From the NCBI GenBank assembly GCA_027859055.1, contig JAQIBO010000333.1:1-13415 (forward strand): DNA of 13,415 nt, written 5' to 3'. The notes below the pieces were generated by a model, which saw only the letters and a list, made by a program, of their open reading frames with translations, ran no database searches and was not told where the DNA came from. Within the stretch, counting starts at the first letter, position 1. Every line of letters begins with the position of its first letter. The DNA comes from Spirochaeta sp. GTDB taxonomy: Bacteria > Spirochaetota > Spirochaetia > DSM-27196 > Alkalispirochaetaceae. Below are positions 7,057 through 13,415 of this stretch, piece after piece. The position numbers were made by a program, and so were the translations under genes.

Positions 7057-8739
7057 CTAGCGAATGGTACTGAGGCGGTGAGCGATCACAAAGCTCGTCC
7101 GCCCCTGCAGGAGCGCCTGCGTTGCGCGCTGGATGCGCAGTTCCGTCTCGGTGTCGATGCTGCTGGTTGCCTCGTCAAGGACGAAGATCGCCGGGTTTGC
7201 CAGGACTGCCCGGGCAAAGCTCACCAGCTGCTTTTCCCCCGTTGAGAGGCCCGCGCCGCCCTCACCCACCTCGGTGTCGTATCCCCGGGAGAGCGCCCGG
7301 ATCATCTCATCGGCGCCGACGCTGTTTGCGGCGGTAACGATCTCGCCATCGGTGGCCTCCAGCCGGCCGTAGCGGATGTTGTCCCGTACGGTGCCGCGGA
7401 AGAGGTGCGGCGCCTGCAGGACGTAGCCGAGGTGGCTTTGGATCCACCCGATCGAGCGCCGGCGATAGTCGACGCCGTCGATCTCCACAACGCCGGAGGT
7501 TGGCTCGTAAAAGCGACACGCGAGATTGACGATCGTGGTCTTTCCCGCGCCGGTGGGGCCGACGATCGCGATCGACTGGCCCGCCGGGACGGTGAGGTCA
7601 AAATTCGACAGAACGCGCTCGCCGTCGGGATACTGAAAGCTCACGTCCCGAAAGGTGATCTCTCCGCGGCACGGCGGCCACGCCGCACGCTTTGGTTCCA
7701 GCACGGTGCCGAAACGGGCGGTCACCTCCGGGGTATCAACGATCTCCGCGGGGGTGTTGATGAGCCCGACGATCCGTTCCGCCGCGGACTGCGCCGCCTG
7801 CAGTTCCGTCAGTACCCGCGCAACTTCCCGCACCGGCTCAAAAAAGAAGACGCTATACCCGATAAACGCCACCAATGTACCCGGTGAGATGCCGCCCAGG
7901 GACAGGCGGTAGCCACCGACGGAGACGGCGATTCCCGTTCCCACGCTTGCCAGAAGGAGCACGATCGGCAGGTAGAGCGCGGAGCGCAACGCGGCCCGGA
8001 CCGACTGGGTGCGCATTTTACCGGTGAGAAGGGCAAACTCGCCGGCGTTTTCCTCCTCCCGCGCCAGCACCTTGCTCGTCGGCGCCCCGGCGATCCCCTC
8101 GGTGAACGCCGCGGAGATTTCACTGTTGGTTTTGCGAACCTCCCGCTGACTTGCCAGGATCCGCCGTTGAAACACGACGCTCACCACCGCCAGCGGTGGC
8201 ACCACTACCAGGACCAGCAGTGCCAGAAACGGGTGCAGCACCACCATAATCACAACGATCGCGGTCATCGTGGCGGATCCCCAGATGATATCAACGATCC
8301 CCCAGGAGATCGTCTCGCCCAGGCGTTGTACGTCCGAGGTGAGGCGGCTGGTGAGCCACCCGACGGGGGTGCGGTCGAAGTACGAGAACGAGAGATGCTG
8401 AATGTGGACAAACGCCTCCCGGCGCAGGTCGTGCATCAACCGGAGCTCGATCGTTCCGGCGATGTTTATCAGCATCCAGATATTCCCGCACTGGAGGAGA
8501 ATTGCCGCGAGATAGATGAGGCCAAACCACCACAGGCCGCTGACATCCTGAGGAACGATAAAGGTGTCGATCGCGTAGCGATTGAGAAGCGGATACGCCG
8601 CGTCGATTCCCCCGGCAAGGACCATCACCACTGCAAGCCGGACGATGAGCCCCGTATAGGCGCGCGTCCTGCGAAGAATTTCCCGCCACAGGGCGAGGTC
8701 GAGGCGTTTGTGGTAACTCGTTTCCTGAAAGGTGGTCAC
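7057..8739 (-). CDS. ABC exporter subunit with the catalytic Glu, cut short by UAG
   Basis: This is the second half of a heterodimeric type IV ABC exporter: a membrane domain (about 25-310, six hydrophobic segments) fused to an ATPase domain. Counting from GTG 8739: Walker A GPTGAGKT (394-401), Q-loop Gln442, a degenerate signature LSTGE (498-502), Walker B FVLDE with catalytic Glu523, and H-loop His554. GTG 8739 is preferred over the earlier in-frame start at 8766. It overlaps the upstream stop as GTGA and has AGGAGG seven bases before it. Residue 560 is followed by UAG, so the product lacks the last 35 residues of the normal 596 and with them the final strands of the ATPase fold. If UAG is truly read as a stop, the protein is probably unstable or inactive. 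Substrate unknown; drug or lipid-like compounds are typical of the family. Confidence 0.88.
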   Translation of the reverse strand: MTTFQETSYHKRLDLALWREILRRTRAYTGLIVRLAVVMVLAGGIDAAYPLLNRYAIDTFIVPQDVSGLWWFGLIYLAAILLQCGNIWMLINIAGTIELRLMHDLRREAFVHIQHLSFSYFDRTPVGWLTSRLTSDVQRLGETISWGIVDIIWGSATMTAIVVIMVVLHPFLALLVLVVVPPLAVVSVVFQRRILASQREVRKTNSEISAAFTEGIAGAPTSKVLAREEENAGEFALLTGKMRTQSVRAALRSALYLPIVLLLASVGTGIAVSVGGYRLSLGGISPGTLVAFIGYSVFFFEPVREVARVLTELQAAQSAAERIVGLINTPAEIVDTPEVTARFGTVLEPKRAAWPPCRGEITFRDVSFQYPDGERVLSNFDLTVPAGQSIAIVGPTGAGKTTIVNLACRFYEPTSGVVEIDGVDYRRRSIGWIQSHLGYVLQAPHLFRGTVRDNIRYGRLEATDGEIVTAANSVGADEMIRALSRGYDTEVGEGGAGLSTGEKQLVSFARAVLANPAIFVLDEATSSIDTETELRIQRATQALLQGRTSFVIAHRLSTIR

Positions 8740-8752
8740 ACCTCTCCTCCTT
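8736..8752 (-). promoter_or_regulatory. Ribosome site embedded in the upstream gene's last codons, with GTGA overlap
   Basis: The last codons of the first ABC gene (Lys-Gly-Gly-Glu-Val-stop) read AAAGGAGGAGAGGTGTGA. Within them AGGAGG is a near-perfect Shine-Dalgarno sequence, and the final Val codon GTG doubles as the start of the second gene, overlapping the TGA. This arrangement favours coupled translation and equal amounts of the two subunits. Confidence 0.75.
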
Positions 8753-10550
8753 TCTGCAACGCCCACACCCGGTGGTACGGGCCGTTCCGGCGAATCAGCT
8801 CCTCCGGCGCACCGATCTCCGCGACCCGTCCGTCCTCTATCACGACGACAAAGTCGGTCTGGGCGAGGGTTGTCACCCGGTGGGAAATCACAAACGTTGT
8901 CGGGGCGTCCCCGGCGGCGCGGCGCTCGGCGAGAGCGGCGCGAATCTGCGCGTCCGTGTGGGTATCCACAGCACTCAGACTGTCGTCAAAGATCAGAATT
9001 GCCGGGTCCATGAGAAGGGCCCGGGCGATCGCAAGGCGTTGCTTCTGTCCGCCCGAAAGAGTGACACCCTTCTCCCCCACCGCCGTCCGATAGCCGTGGT
9101 CAAAGCGCTCTATCACGTCGTGGATCGCCGCCGCCCGTGCCGCCGCAAACAGTGCTGCGTCGTTGGCGTTCCGCCGCGCCAGACCAAGGTTGTCCCGAAT
9201 CGTCCTGGCGAAGAGAAACGGCTCCTGCAGCACGTACCCGATCCTGTGCCGCAGTGCGCGCCGATCGATCTCTCGGAGCTCGACGCCGTCGATCGTGATC
9301 GATCCGCCGGAGTAATCGAAGAGGCGGTCAAGGAGCATCATCAACGTCGTCTTGCCGCTTCCAGTGGGTCCGAGAACGCCCACCGTCGTACCGGCGGGGA
9401 CGGCAAACGTCACATCTTCAAGTACGCGCGTCCCGTCAGGGTACACACAGGAGACGTGATCAAAGCGAACGGCACCGGTGATTTCCGGTGTCCGGGTGCC
9501 CCCGACTCCCGCCCGGGGATCGTCCTCCTCCCGCGGTGCCGAGAGGACCTCCGTGATCCGTCCGGCGGCGACGTTCGCCTTGCCCAGATCAGCGAGAATG
9601 CGGCCCATCTGGCGCACCGGCCAGAGGATCTCCAACTCCAGCATCCAGAACACCACCAGCGTCCCCACGGTCATCGTCCCGTTTTGTGCCAGCACGGCGC
9701 TCACCACGACCACCGTACCGAGTTGCAGCATCGCAACCCCTTCATTGACCGTCCAGTACATCGCCAGCAGCCGGATCATGCGGTGGGTGATAGACCGGTA
9801 CGCCGCGTTGTCGCGATCAAAACGGTCCTGCTCGTAGCGTTGACGCCCGAACGCCCGGACGACGCGAATCCCTGCGAGGTGTTCCTGAATCCGTGCGGAG
9901 AGCTCCCCCTCCGCCTCATCGGAGGCGAGAAACGCGCTCTGGATTCGCGTGTAGAAGAAGTACGAGATCATCACCAGAAACGGTACCGACCCGATCGCGA
10001 TCATCGCCAGCGTCCGGTTCAGGCGAAACATCACGGGGAACGCAACCGTAACCAACGCGACGGCCCGCCCGATCTCGCCGGCCTGGATCGCAAAGAAACG
10101 CCGAATCGTATCGAGATCCGAGGTGCACCGCTGGGTGAGATCACCGGTGGCGTGGTGGGAATGAAACGCGAGGCTGGTGGCCTGGAGGTGACGGTACAGC
10201 CGGTCCCGCAGGCGCCGCGCGCCGTTCTCGGCGGCGGTCGCGGTGAGCCGCGCGGTGAGATAGCTGGCGCCGCCGTTGCCGATGGTGAGCAGCACGATCG
10301 CGATCGCCCCGTACCACGGCGCCGCCTGTAACGTTGCAACACCTCCGACCGCGTCAACCGCTGTGCGTAGCAGTGCGAACGGCGGGACCGGCTCGGAACC
10401 GAACACCGTATCGAGAAAGAGCTGAATCACGATCGGGACGGAAAAGGCGCAGATTGTTGCTACGGCGGTGGTACCGATCGCCGCGCCGTATTTCCATCTC
10501 TCTTTGAGGAACGTCTGGTGAAAGAGCGCTCCCCGCGAAAACGAACTCAT
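8736..10550 (-). CDS. ABC exporter subunit with the degenerate ATP site (first gene of the pair)
   Basis: This 604-residue ABC half-exporter has a membrane domain (about 20-310) and an ATPase domain. The ATPase carries Walker A GPTGSGKT (394-401), Q-loop Gln442, a canonical signature LSGGQ (498-502), Walker B ILIFDD (518-523) and H-loop His557. The catalytic position after Walker B is Asp523 rather than Glu, and the following SLSAVD is typical of such subunits. Its partner shows the mirror image (LSTGE, but Glu). Together they would form one hydrolytic and one mainly binding site, as known for TM287/288, BmrCD and LmrCD. The start ATG has GGAG six bases upstream (10560-10557). It is the first gene of the operon and sits behind a 5' leader with an intrinsic terminator (10646-10613), so expression probably depends on readthrough. 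Exported substrate unknown. Confidence 0.93.
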   Translation of the reverse strand: MSSFSRGALFHQTFLKERWKYGAAIGTTAVATICAFSVPIVIQLFLDTVFGSEPVPPFALLRTAVDAVGGVATLQAAPWYGAIAIVLLTIGNGGASYLTARLTATAAENGARRLRDRLYRHLQATSLAFHSHHATGDLTQRCTSDLDTIRRFFAIQAGEIGRAVALVTVAFPVMFRLNRTLAMIAIGSVPFLVMISYFFYTRIQSAFLASDEAEGELSARIQEHLAGIRVVRAFGRQRYEQDRFDRDNAAYRSITHRMIRLLAMYWTVNEGVAMLQLGTVVVVSAVLAQNGTMTVGTLVVFWMLELEILWPVRQMGRILADLGKANVAAGRITEVLSAPREEDDPRAGVGGTRTPEITGAVRFDHVSCVYPDGTRVLEDVTFAVPAGTTVGVLGPTGSGKTTLMMLLDRLFDYSGGSITIDGVELREIDRRALRHRIGYVLQEPFLFARTIRDNLGLARRNANDAALFAAARAAAIHDVIERFDHGYRTAVGEKGVTLSGGQKQRLAIARALLMDPAILIFDDSLSAVDTHTDAQIRAALAERRAAGDAPTTFVISHRVTTLAQTDFVVVIEDGRVAEIGAPEELIRRNGPYHRVWALQKGGEV

Positions 10551-10612
10551 ACGTCACTCCATGGGAATTCGGGCGATCGCCGGTCCGTTCAGGTGCTTTC
10601 GCCAACGGGACG

Positions 10613-10646
10613 AAAAAAAAGGACCGGCGCCAATAACGGCCGGTCC
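10613..10646 (-). terminator. Intrinsic terminator upstream of the ABC operon
   Basis: On the minus strand, stem GGACCGGC (10646-10639), a 10-base loop and GCCGGTCC (10628-10621) are followed directly by eight T (10620-10613). The orientation is clear because the T-run is on the minus strand only. It ends 62 bases before the exporter ATG at 10550. No conventional minus-strand gene lies to its right, so it fits a leader attenuator or the end of a small transcript. Confidence 0.85.
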
Positions 10647-10653
10647 TTGTGCA

Positions 10654-10770
10654 TCACATAATCAGATCGATATCGTCTATATCGATCGCAGCCGGACCGG
10701 CAGTGGGAAATGTCGGGGGACAAGATAAAAAAACATCTTCATGGTTCTGCCGCTCCTCTTCAGATGTCAT
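10654..10770 (-). CDS. Possible 38-codon leader peptide of the ABC operon
   Basis: The frame ATG 10770 to TGA 10654 encodes 38 residues. The start is MTSEEERQNHEDVF, the middle contains SCPPTFPTAGP and the end is acidic, AIDIDDIDLIM. An in-frame TGA lies eight codons upstream (10794-10792) with no other start between. It ends 8 bases before the terminator stem. Its codons 24-26 contain the antiterminator arm, and codons 29-36 hold a 9-bp hairpin, so translation would rearrange the RNA. The two adjacent prolines (18-19) could slow a ribosome. Evidence against: the ribosome site is weak (GTGGTGGT right before ATG), third positions are much less GC-rich than in neighbouring genes, and a rival promoter would start transcription inside it. 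No similarity to a known peptide family is recognised. A small secreted peptide exported by the adjacent transporter is an alternative. Confidence 0.4.
   Translation of the reverse strand: MTSEEERQNHEDVFLSCPPTFPTAGPAAIDIDDIDLIM
10665..10687 (-). repeat. Perfect 9-bp inverted repeat in the leader
   Basis: GATCGATAT, five bases, ATATCGATC. The arms are 10665-10673 and 10679-10687. It lies between antiterminator arm A and terminator arm B, so it would form a nested hairpin that brings A and B together. Being a palindrome, it could also be a protein-binding operator. Confidence 0.6.
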
Positions 10771-10795
10771 ACCACCACTTGAATTAGACCGTCAA
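10766..10795 (-). promoter_or_regulatory. Possible minus-strand promoter (TTGACG / TATGAC)
   Basis: TTGACG (10795-10790) and TATGAC (10771-10766) are 18 bp apart on the minus strand and resemble a sigma-70 promoter for the exporter leader. Its -10 box overlaps the ATG of the 38-codon frame. If this is the real promoter, the transcript starts inside that frame near 10759 and the leader acts as RNA only. Confidence 0.35.
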
Positions 10796-10848
10796 GTACC
10801 GGATTTCGCACCACCGCCTCGAGAACATGAAACGAATGTTTTTCGATG

Positions 10849-10855
10849 TATTATA
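10849..10855. promoter_or_regulatory. Two-way -10 element between the ABC operon and the GGDEF gene
   Basis: The heptamer TATTATA reads TATAAT on the minus strand (10855-10850, consensus) and TATTAT on the plus strand (10849-10854). It sits between divergent transcription units, 35 bases before the plus-strand ATG and about 80 before the minus-strand short frame. Neither side has a convincing -35. Confidence 0.35.
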
Positions 10856-10881
10856 GCCGCATTGTACAAAACCGAGGTACT

Positions 10882-10893
10882 ATGAAGCGATGA
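10882..10893 (+). other. Three-codon upstream frame overlapping the GGDEF start
   Basis: ATG AAG CGA TGA begins 8 bases before the cyclase ATG, and its stop overlaps that ATG (ATGA). GAGG at 10874-10877 is 4 bases from this ATG but 12 from the cyclase ATG. Ribosomes may load here and re-initiate. Chance is also possible for so short a frame. Confidence 0.25.
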
Positions 10894-12257
10894 TCGACAC
10901 CCTTTTGCAAGACACCGCACTCCGCCACCGTCTGTTTGAATCCGGCTTTTTCTTTGGCGACCTGGAGCACGATTTCGGGTACACGAGCAAAACTCTCACG
11001 CAGCTGGGGTTTGGCGACCAGGAGATGCGCTCCGGTGAATACCAGAAACGGATTCATCCCGACGACGTTCCGACCTACGAAGCGTTGTGGCAGCGGGTAA
11101 ACGAGGGGTGGGCGAACGACTTTTACGTTGAGTACCGGGTTGCCGATACGGACGGAGCGTACCACTGGGTTGAGACGCATGCGGTTGTTATCAGCCGCAA
11201 AACGGACGACTCGATCGGGGAGGTCATTGGGACGGACAGAGACATTTCCGCCCGGAAAGAGGCGGAACTTGTTCTGGAACGGAAAGTACGGGAATCGCTC
11301 CGGAACCTGGAAGTAACCGACGAGATTTTGAAGTCCAGCACGTTGGCCACCGAGACGGCGATGTTATCCCGTAATCTGCAGAAGGCGATCGGGCAGATTT
11401 CCCGGATCGTTCAGTTTGAACGGTGTGATATCTACGCGTGTGACCGCCTGGGAGAGACGACCCTGGTGCTGTCAGTTCCCGAGTTCGGTAGTCCGGATGA
11501 AACGGCGCCGGAACCGTTTGATGCGGAGGTTGCGGTGAGCTCCTATCCGGTTATCCGGAACAACCTCCCCGGTACCGGCCCGTTCCGGTCTGCCCTGGGC
11601 ATTCCCCTGGTCACCGATGAGACGCACATCGGCTCGGTGTATCTGTGGCACAGAGCGCCGGGGTTCTACGGCGGCACCGACTTGTATCCGGTGATGACCG
11701 TGGGTACCATATTTGCCGTAGCCCTGCACAACCATCATGCGTTTCGACAGACCGTCAGTGAATTGGAGACCGATGAACTGACCGGTTTCCTCACACGAAG
11801 GAGCTTTTACCGGACGGCGAACGAACTCTGGGAGGACCGCCGCGCGCGCGGATCCTCGCATACGGTAGCGATGATTGACCTGGACCATTTTAAATCGATC
11901 AACGACAGCTACGGGCATGGTACCGGTGATTCCGTGCTGCGAAGCGTGGCACATCTGATCAGTACGGCTCTGCGGAGTATGGACATCCTCGGGCGATACG
12001 GGGGAGAAGAGTTTGTTGTGGTGCTGCCGACTACCGATACCGTCTCGGCTACGCTGACGATGGAACGGATCCGACACTCCTGTGAAGTTCTGAACCTGCC
12101 CGAGTTTGCCGGGTCGGTGACGGTCAGTATCGGGATTGCAACCACCAGCGATGCAGGTGACCCGGAGCCGCTTTCCGCGGTGATTGAGCGCGCCGACCAG
12201 GCGCTCTACCGGGCAAAACGGAACGGGCGCAATCGCGTGGAGGTTACCCCGGACTGA
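10890..12257 (+). CDS. PAS - GAF-like - GGDEF diguanylate cyclase
   Basis: This 455-residue soluble enzyme is predicted to make c-di-GMP from two GTP. Residues about 25-125 form a PAS_3 domain (RIHPDDVPTYEAL; closing GTDRDISARKEAE). A short helical linker (124-165) leads to a GAF-like region (about 165-285, with ALGIPLVTDETHIGSVYLWH). The catalytic domain begins DELTGFLTRRSF (295-306) and contains MIDLDHFKSIND (328-339) for metal and substrate. Its active loop is GGEEF (371-375), and an intact inhibitory site R-S-M-D (362-365) lies just before it. All catalytic residues look intact, and product inhibition is expected. No transmembrane segment is seen, so the PAS and GAF-like parts probably sense a cytosolic signal. 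The ribosome site for ATG 10890 is poor; GAGG (10874-10877) is better spaced for the three-codon frame just upstream. The gene ends 2 bp from the convergent lipoprotein gene. Confidence 0.93.
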   Translation: MIDTLLQDTALRHRLFESGFFFGDLEHDFGYTSKTLTQLGFGDQEMRSGEYQKRIHPDDVPTYEALWQRVNEGWANDFYVEYRVADTDGAYHWVETHAVVISRKTDDSIGEVIGTDRDISARKEAELVLERKVRESLRNLEVTDEILKSSTLATETAMLSRNLQKAIGQISRIVQFERCDIYACDRLGETTLVLSVPEFGSPDETAPEPFDAEVAVSSYPVIRNNLPGTGPFRSALGIPLVTDETHIGSVYLWHRAPGFYGGTDLYPVMTVGTIFAVALHNHHAFRQTVSELETDELTGFLTRRSFYRTANELWEDRRARGSSHTVAMIDLDHFKSINDSYGHGTGDSVLRSVAHLISTALRSMDILGRYGGEEFVVVLPTTDTVSATLTMERIRHSCEVLNLPEFAGSVTVSIGIATTSDAGDPEPLSAVIERADQALYRAKRNGRNRVEVTPD

Positions 12258-12259
12258 GA

Positions 12260-13399
12260 TTACCACCGCAGGTGATCGGTAAGAAACTGTTGGGCGTCCC
12301 GGATGACCTGCTCAGGGTCGACATCGTCGGCGGCCACCAGGCGCCCATCCCGCCACGCGCGCCCGGGAACGGTCAGGACCACTCCGTAAGGGGCCGACTC
12401 TCCCGGCGGGTTCCCGGGAATCACCACGTACCAGGTGTGCTCCAGGTCTGCGTCGACTGCCACGGGAAGGGACCAGTGCCAGGAGCCACGTTCAATTTCG
12501 ATACTCATGCCCGTTTCCTGGAGATTGCGGCGGGATATCTGTGCGACTGCATCGGCGCTGTCGGCTGCCGCGCGTGTCTCGCCACCTGTGATTAACAGGT
12601 ACAGGTCCCGGCCGGGCTCCCGCAACCGCGTTACGAATCCGCCGGGTGCGTCGGTTACCCATTGCCATCGGCCGGTGGGATCTTCAAATGCGGGAGCCGC
12701 CCCGTCTGCCGTGTCGGCTGCGGTGTGACGCCCGTGGGTCTGCATCTCCGCGCGGACCTGGGGAACGGTGAGGTTTCCCGCGATCGCCGCGGCGTTGACG
12801 CGGATTGCGACACTACCGGGGGGATAGACGATCTCCAGAAGAACAGCGCCCTGTCCGGCCACGCGGGACCCAAGCGGGTACAGCGCCACCAGCAATTCCC
12901 GTTGGCCAGGCTGGTCCGCGTCCGGGTCGGAAACGATCGTCGCGAACGCGGTGCCGGTGGGGGCGGTAATCTCCCGGATCAATGCGTCTGATGGGTCAGG
13001 TACGTTCAGCCGCGTTTCCAGGTAGCGGCGAAGCACCGTTTCCCCGTCACTCTCGGCGGGACGGAAGACGTACTGTACCGACCCGCTGACCGTCCCGGCG
13101 CCGTCGCGCAGACGCAGGAGGACACCCACGGGACTCGTGTCCGCTGATTGTCCGCGGTCCGCGCCGTAGGCGCTTTCAAAGCGGTATCCCGCCGGTGCCG
13201 AGACGGTGATACCGCGGTAAATGACGGTTTCCGGGGTGGGGACGGAGGCGGACACGGCAAACGCAGCTTGTAGCGATTCCGGCGTGATTGCCGCGGACCG
13301 GGCCGGGAACGGCCCGGTGGCACATCCGGCTATGACAAGGACTGCGAGTGTCGCGGCGGCGGCGCCGCGAGCGATGGCGGTCCATTTGGTGGTTTTCAT
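12260..13399 (-). CDS. Lipoprotein of unknown function
   Basis: This is a 379-residue exported protein. The N-terminus has basic residues (MKTTKWTAIAR), a hydrophobic stretch and a clear lipobox I-A-G-C with lipidated Cys26, so signal peptidase II processing is expected. Ala at +2 argues against inner-membrane retention and suggests the outer membrane. The mature part is soluble-looking, rich in beta-type segments, and seems to have two halves (about 60-215 and 240-365), the second starting PTGRWQWVTDAPGGF. It has no other cysteine pattern or catalytic motif that I recognise. Start ATG 13399 is supported by GGAGG (13412-13408) with 8-base spacing. No function is proposed. It converges on the cyclase gene with 2 bp between stops, leaving no room for a separate terminator. 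Whatever lies upstream is outside the window. Confidence 0.85.
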   Translation of the reverse strand: MKTTKWTAIARGAAAATLAVLVIAGCATGPFPARSAAITPESLQAAFAVSASVPTPETVIYRGITVSAPAGYRFESAYGADRGQSADTSPVGVLLRLRDGAGTVSGSVQYVFRPAESDGETVLRRYLETRLNVPDPSDALIREITAPTGTAFATIVSDPDADQPGQRELLVALYPLGSRVAGQGAVLLEIVYPPGSVAIRVNAAAIAGNLTVPQVRAEMQTHGRHTAADTADGAAPAFEDPTGRWQWVTDAPGGFVTRLREPGRDLYLLITGGETRAAADSADAVAQISRRNLQETGMSIEIERGSWHWSLPVAVDADLEHTWYVVIPGNPPGESAPYGVVLTVPGRAWRDGRLVAADDVDPEQVIRDAQQFLTDHLRW

Positions 13400-13415
13400 T
13401 GCCCTGGCCTCCGTC

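Larger units (their letters stand above)
10578..10701 (-). promoter_or_regulatory. Candidate transcription attenuator in the ABC exporter leader
   Basis: In the minus-strand RNA the word GCCGGUCC occurs at 10701-10694 (A) and 10628-10621 (C). Its complement GGACCGGC occurs at 10646-10639 (B) and 10586-10579 (D). B pairs perfectly with C to make the terminator that is followed by eight U. B also pairs perfectly with A over 8 bp, which would break the terminator. C can pair with D over 9 bp (10629-10621 with 10586-10578), which fits the same open state. So A:B plus C:D and B:C are mutually exclusive. A lies in codons 24-26 of a short reading frame, so ribosome position could choose between the states. 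The pairing is seen directly; the regulatory role is inference. Family parallel: the translated leader of bmrCD in Bacillus subtilis. Confidence 0.55.

Noticed and set aside
7057..7059. UAG as a sense codon (recoded genome or pyrrolysine)
   Set aside because: UAG ends the giant kinase at 4075-4077 and the exporter tail at 6951-6949, so it acts as a normal stop here. A local mutation or error is simpler.
8740..8766. Earlier start of the second ABC subunit at 8766
   Set aside because: It would overlap the first gene by 31 bp, has no ribosome site, and adds MGVAERRRG, which is only the shifted reading of the upstream gene's tail. GTG 8739 has AGGAGG at proper distance.
8167..9093. 308-codon plus-strand frame opposite both ABC genes
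   Set aside because: It spans the junction of two real minus-strand genes and has no recognisable motif or ribosome site.
8772..10331. 519-codon open frame on the plus strand opposite the first ABC gene
   Set aside because: It is antisense to a gene with full ABC motifs, its product is rich in Arg, His and Pro with no domain, and long shadow frames are expected in GC-rich DNA.
10649..10885. 78-codon plus-strand frame in the exporter/cyclase gap
   Set aside because: It runs through the terminator flank, attenuator arms and promoter-like elements, has no ribosome site and shows no protein-like composition.
1..13415. CRISPR array, tRNA, rRNA, insertion sequence or att site
   Set aside because: No regularly spaced repeats, cloverleaf-like sequence, rRNA core motifs, transposase motifs or terminal inverted repeats were seen by eye.

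Overview
The window is about 13.4 kb of gene-dense, fairly GC-rich bacterial DNA. It is built mostly of signal-transduction proteins and one two-subunit ABC exporter operon. A lipobox protein points to a diderm bacterium. The very large ATPase/histidine kinase with an H-box reading HEVSNPNH, the response regulator/SpoIIE phosphatase and the diguanylate cyclase would suit a free-living spirochaete or a similarly signal-rich group. That placement is only a tentative inference from style; no taxonomic marker is present.

Layout, left to right. (1) 1-4077, + strand: the C-terminal part of a giant sensor protein (P-loop ATPase, long helical region, PAS, HisKA, HATPase). Its Walker A motif lies at 2-28 in a different frame from the rest, so there is a one-base frameshift near 77-84. 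(2) 4026-4913, - strand: an alpha/beta hydrolase that overlaps the kinase gene tail-to-tail by 52 bp. (3) 5020-5673, +: a PAS protein ending in a Cys-rich, probably zinc-binding module. (4) 5745-6929, +: a receiver domain fused to a SpoIIE/RsbU-type PP2C phosphatase. (5) 10550 down to 6949, -: two translationally coupled ABC exporter subunits forming an asymmetric heterodimer. The second gene carries an in-frame UAG at 7057-7059, and 35 conserved codons follow it. (6) 10551-10889: a structured intergenic region that holds the exporter leader. (7) 10890-12257, +: a PAS-GAF-like-GGDEF diguanylate cyclase. (8) 12260-13399, -: a lipoprotein of unknown function.

The most interesting part is the exporter leader. 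On the minus strand it contains a possible 38-codon reading frame, followed at once by a strong intrinsic terminator that sits before the exporter genes. One 8-base word occurs four times in alternating orientation, at 10701-10694, 10646-10639, 10628-10621 and 10586-10579. The second copy can pair with the third (terminator) or with the first (antiterminator, inside the short frame), and the third can pair with the fourth. This looks like a transcription attenuator that controls a drug-type exporter. It resembles in logic the translated leader upstream of Bacillus subtilis bmrCD, but it has been recognised here only from the sequence.

The signalling genes could form one network. The histidine kinase could feed the receiver/SpoIIE phosphatase, and the cyclase could make c-di-GMP. 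No genetic link is shown beyond proximity. The two disrupted genes (frameshift and amber codon) may be real decay, recoding or sequence errors.
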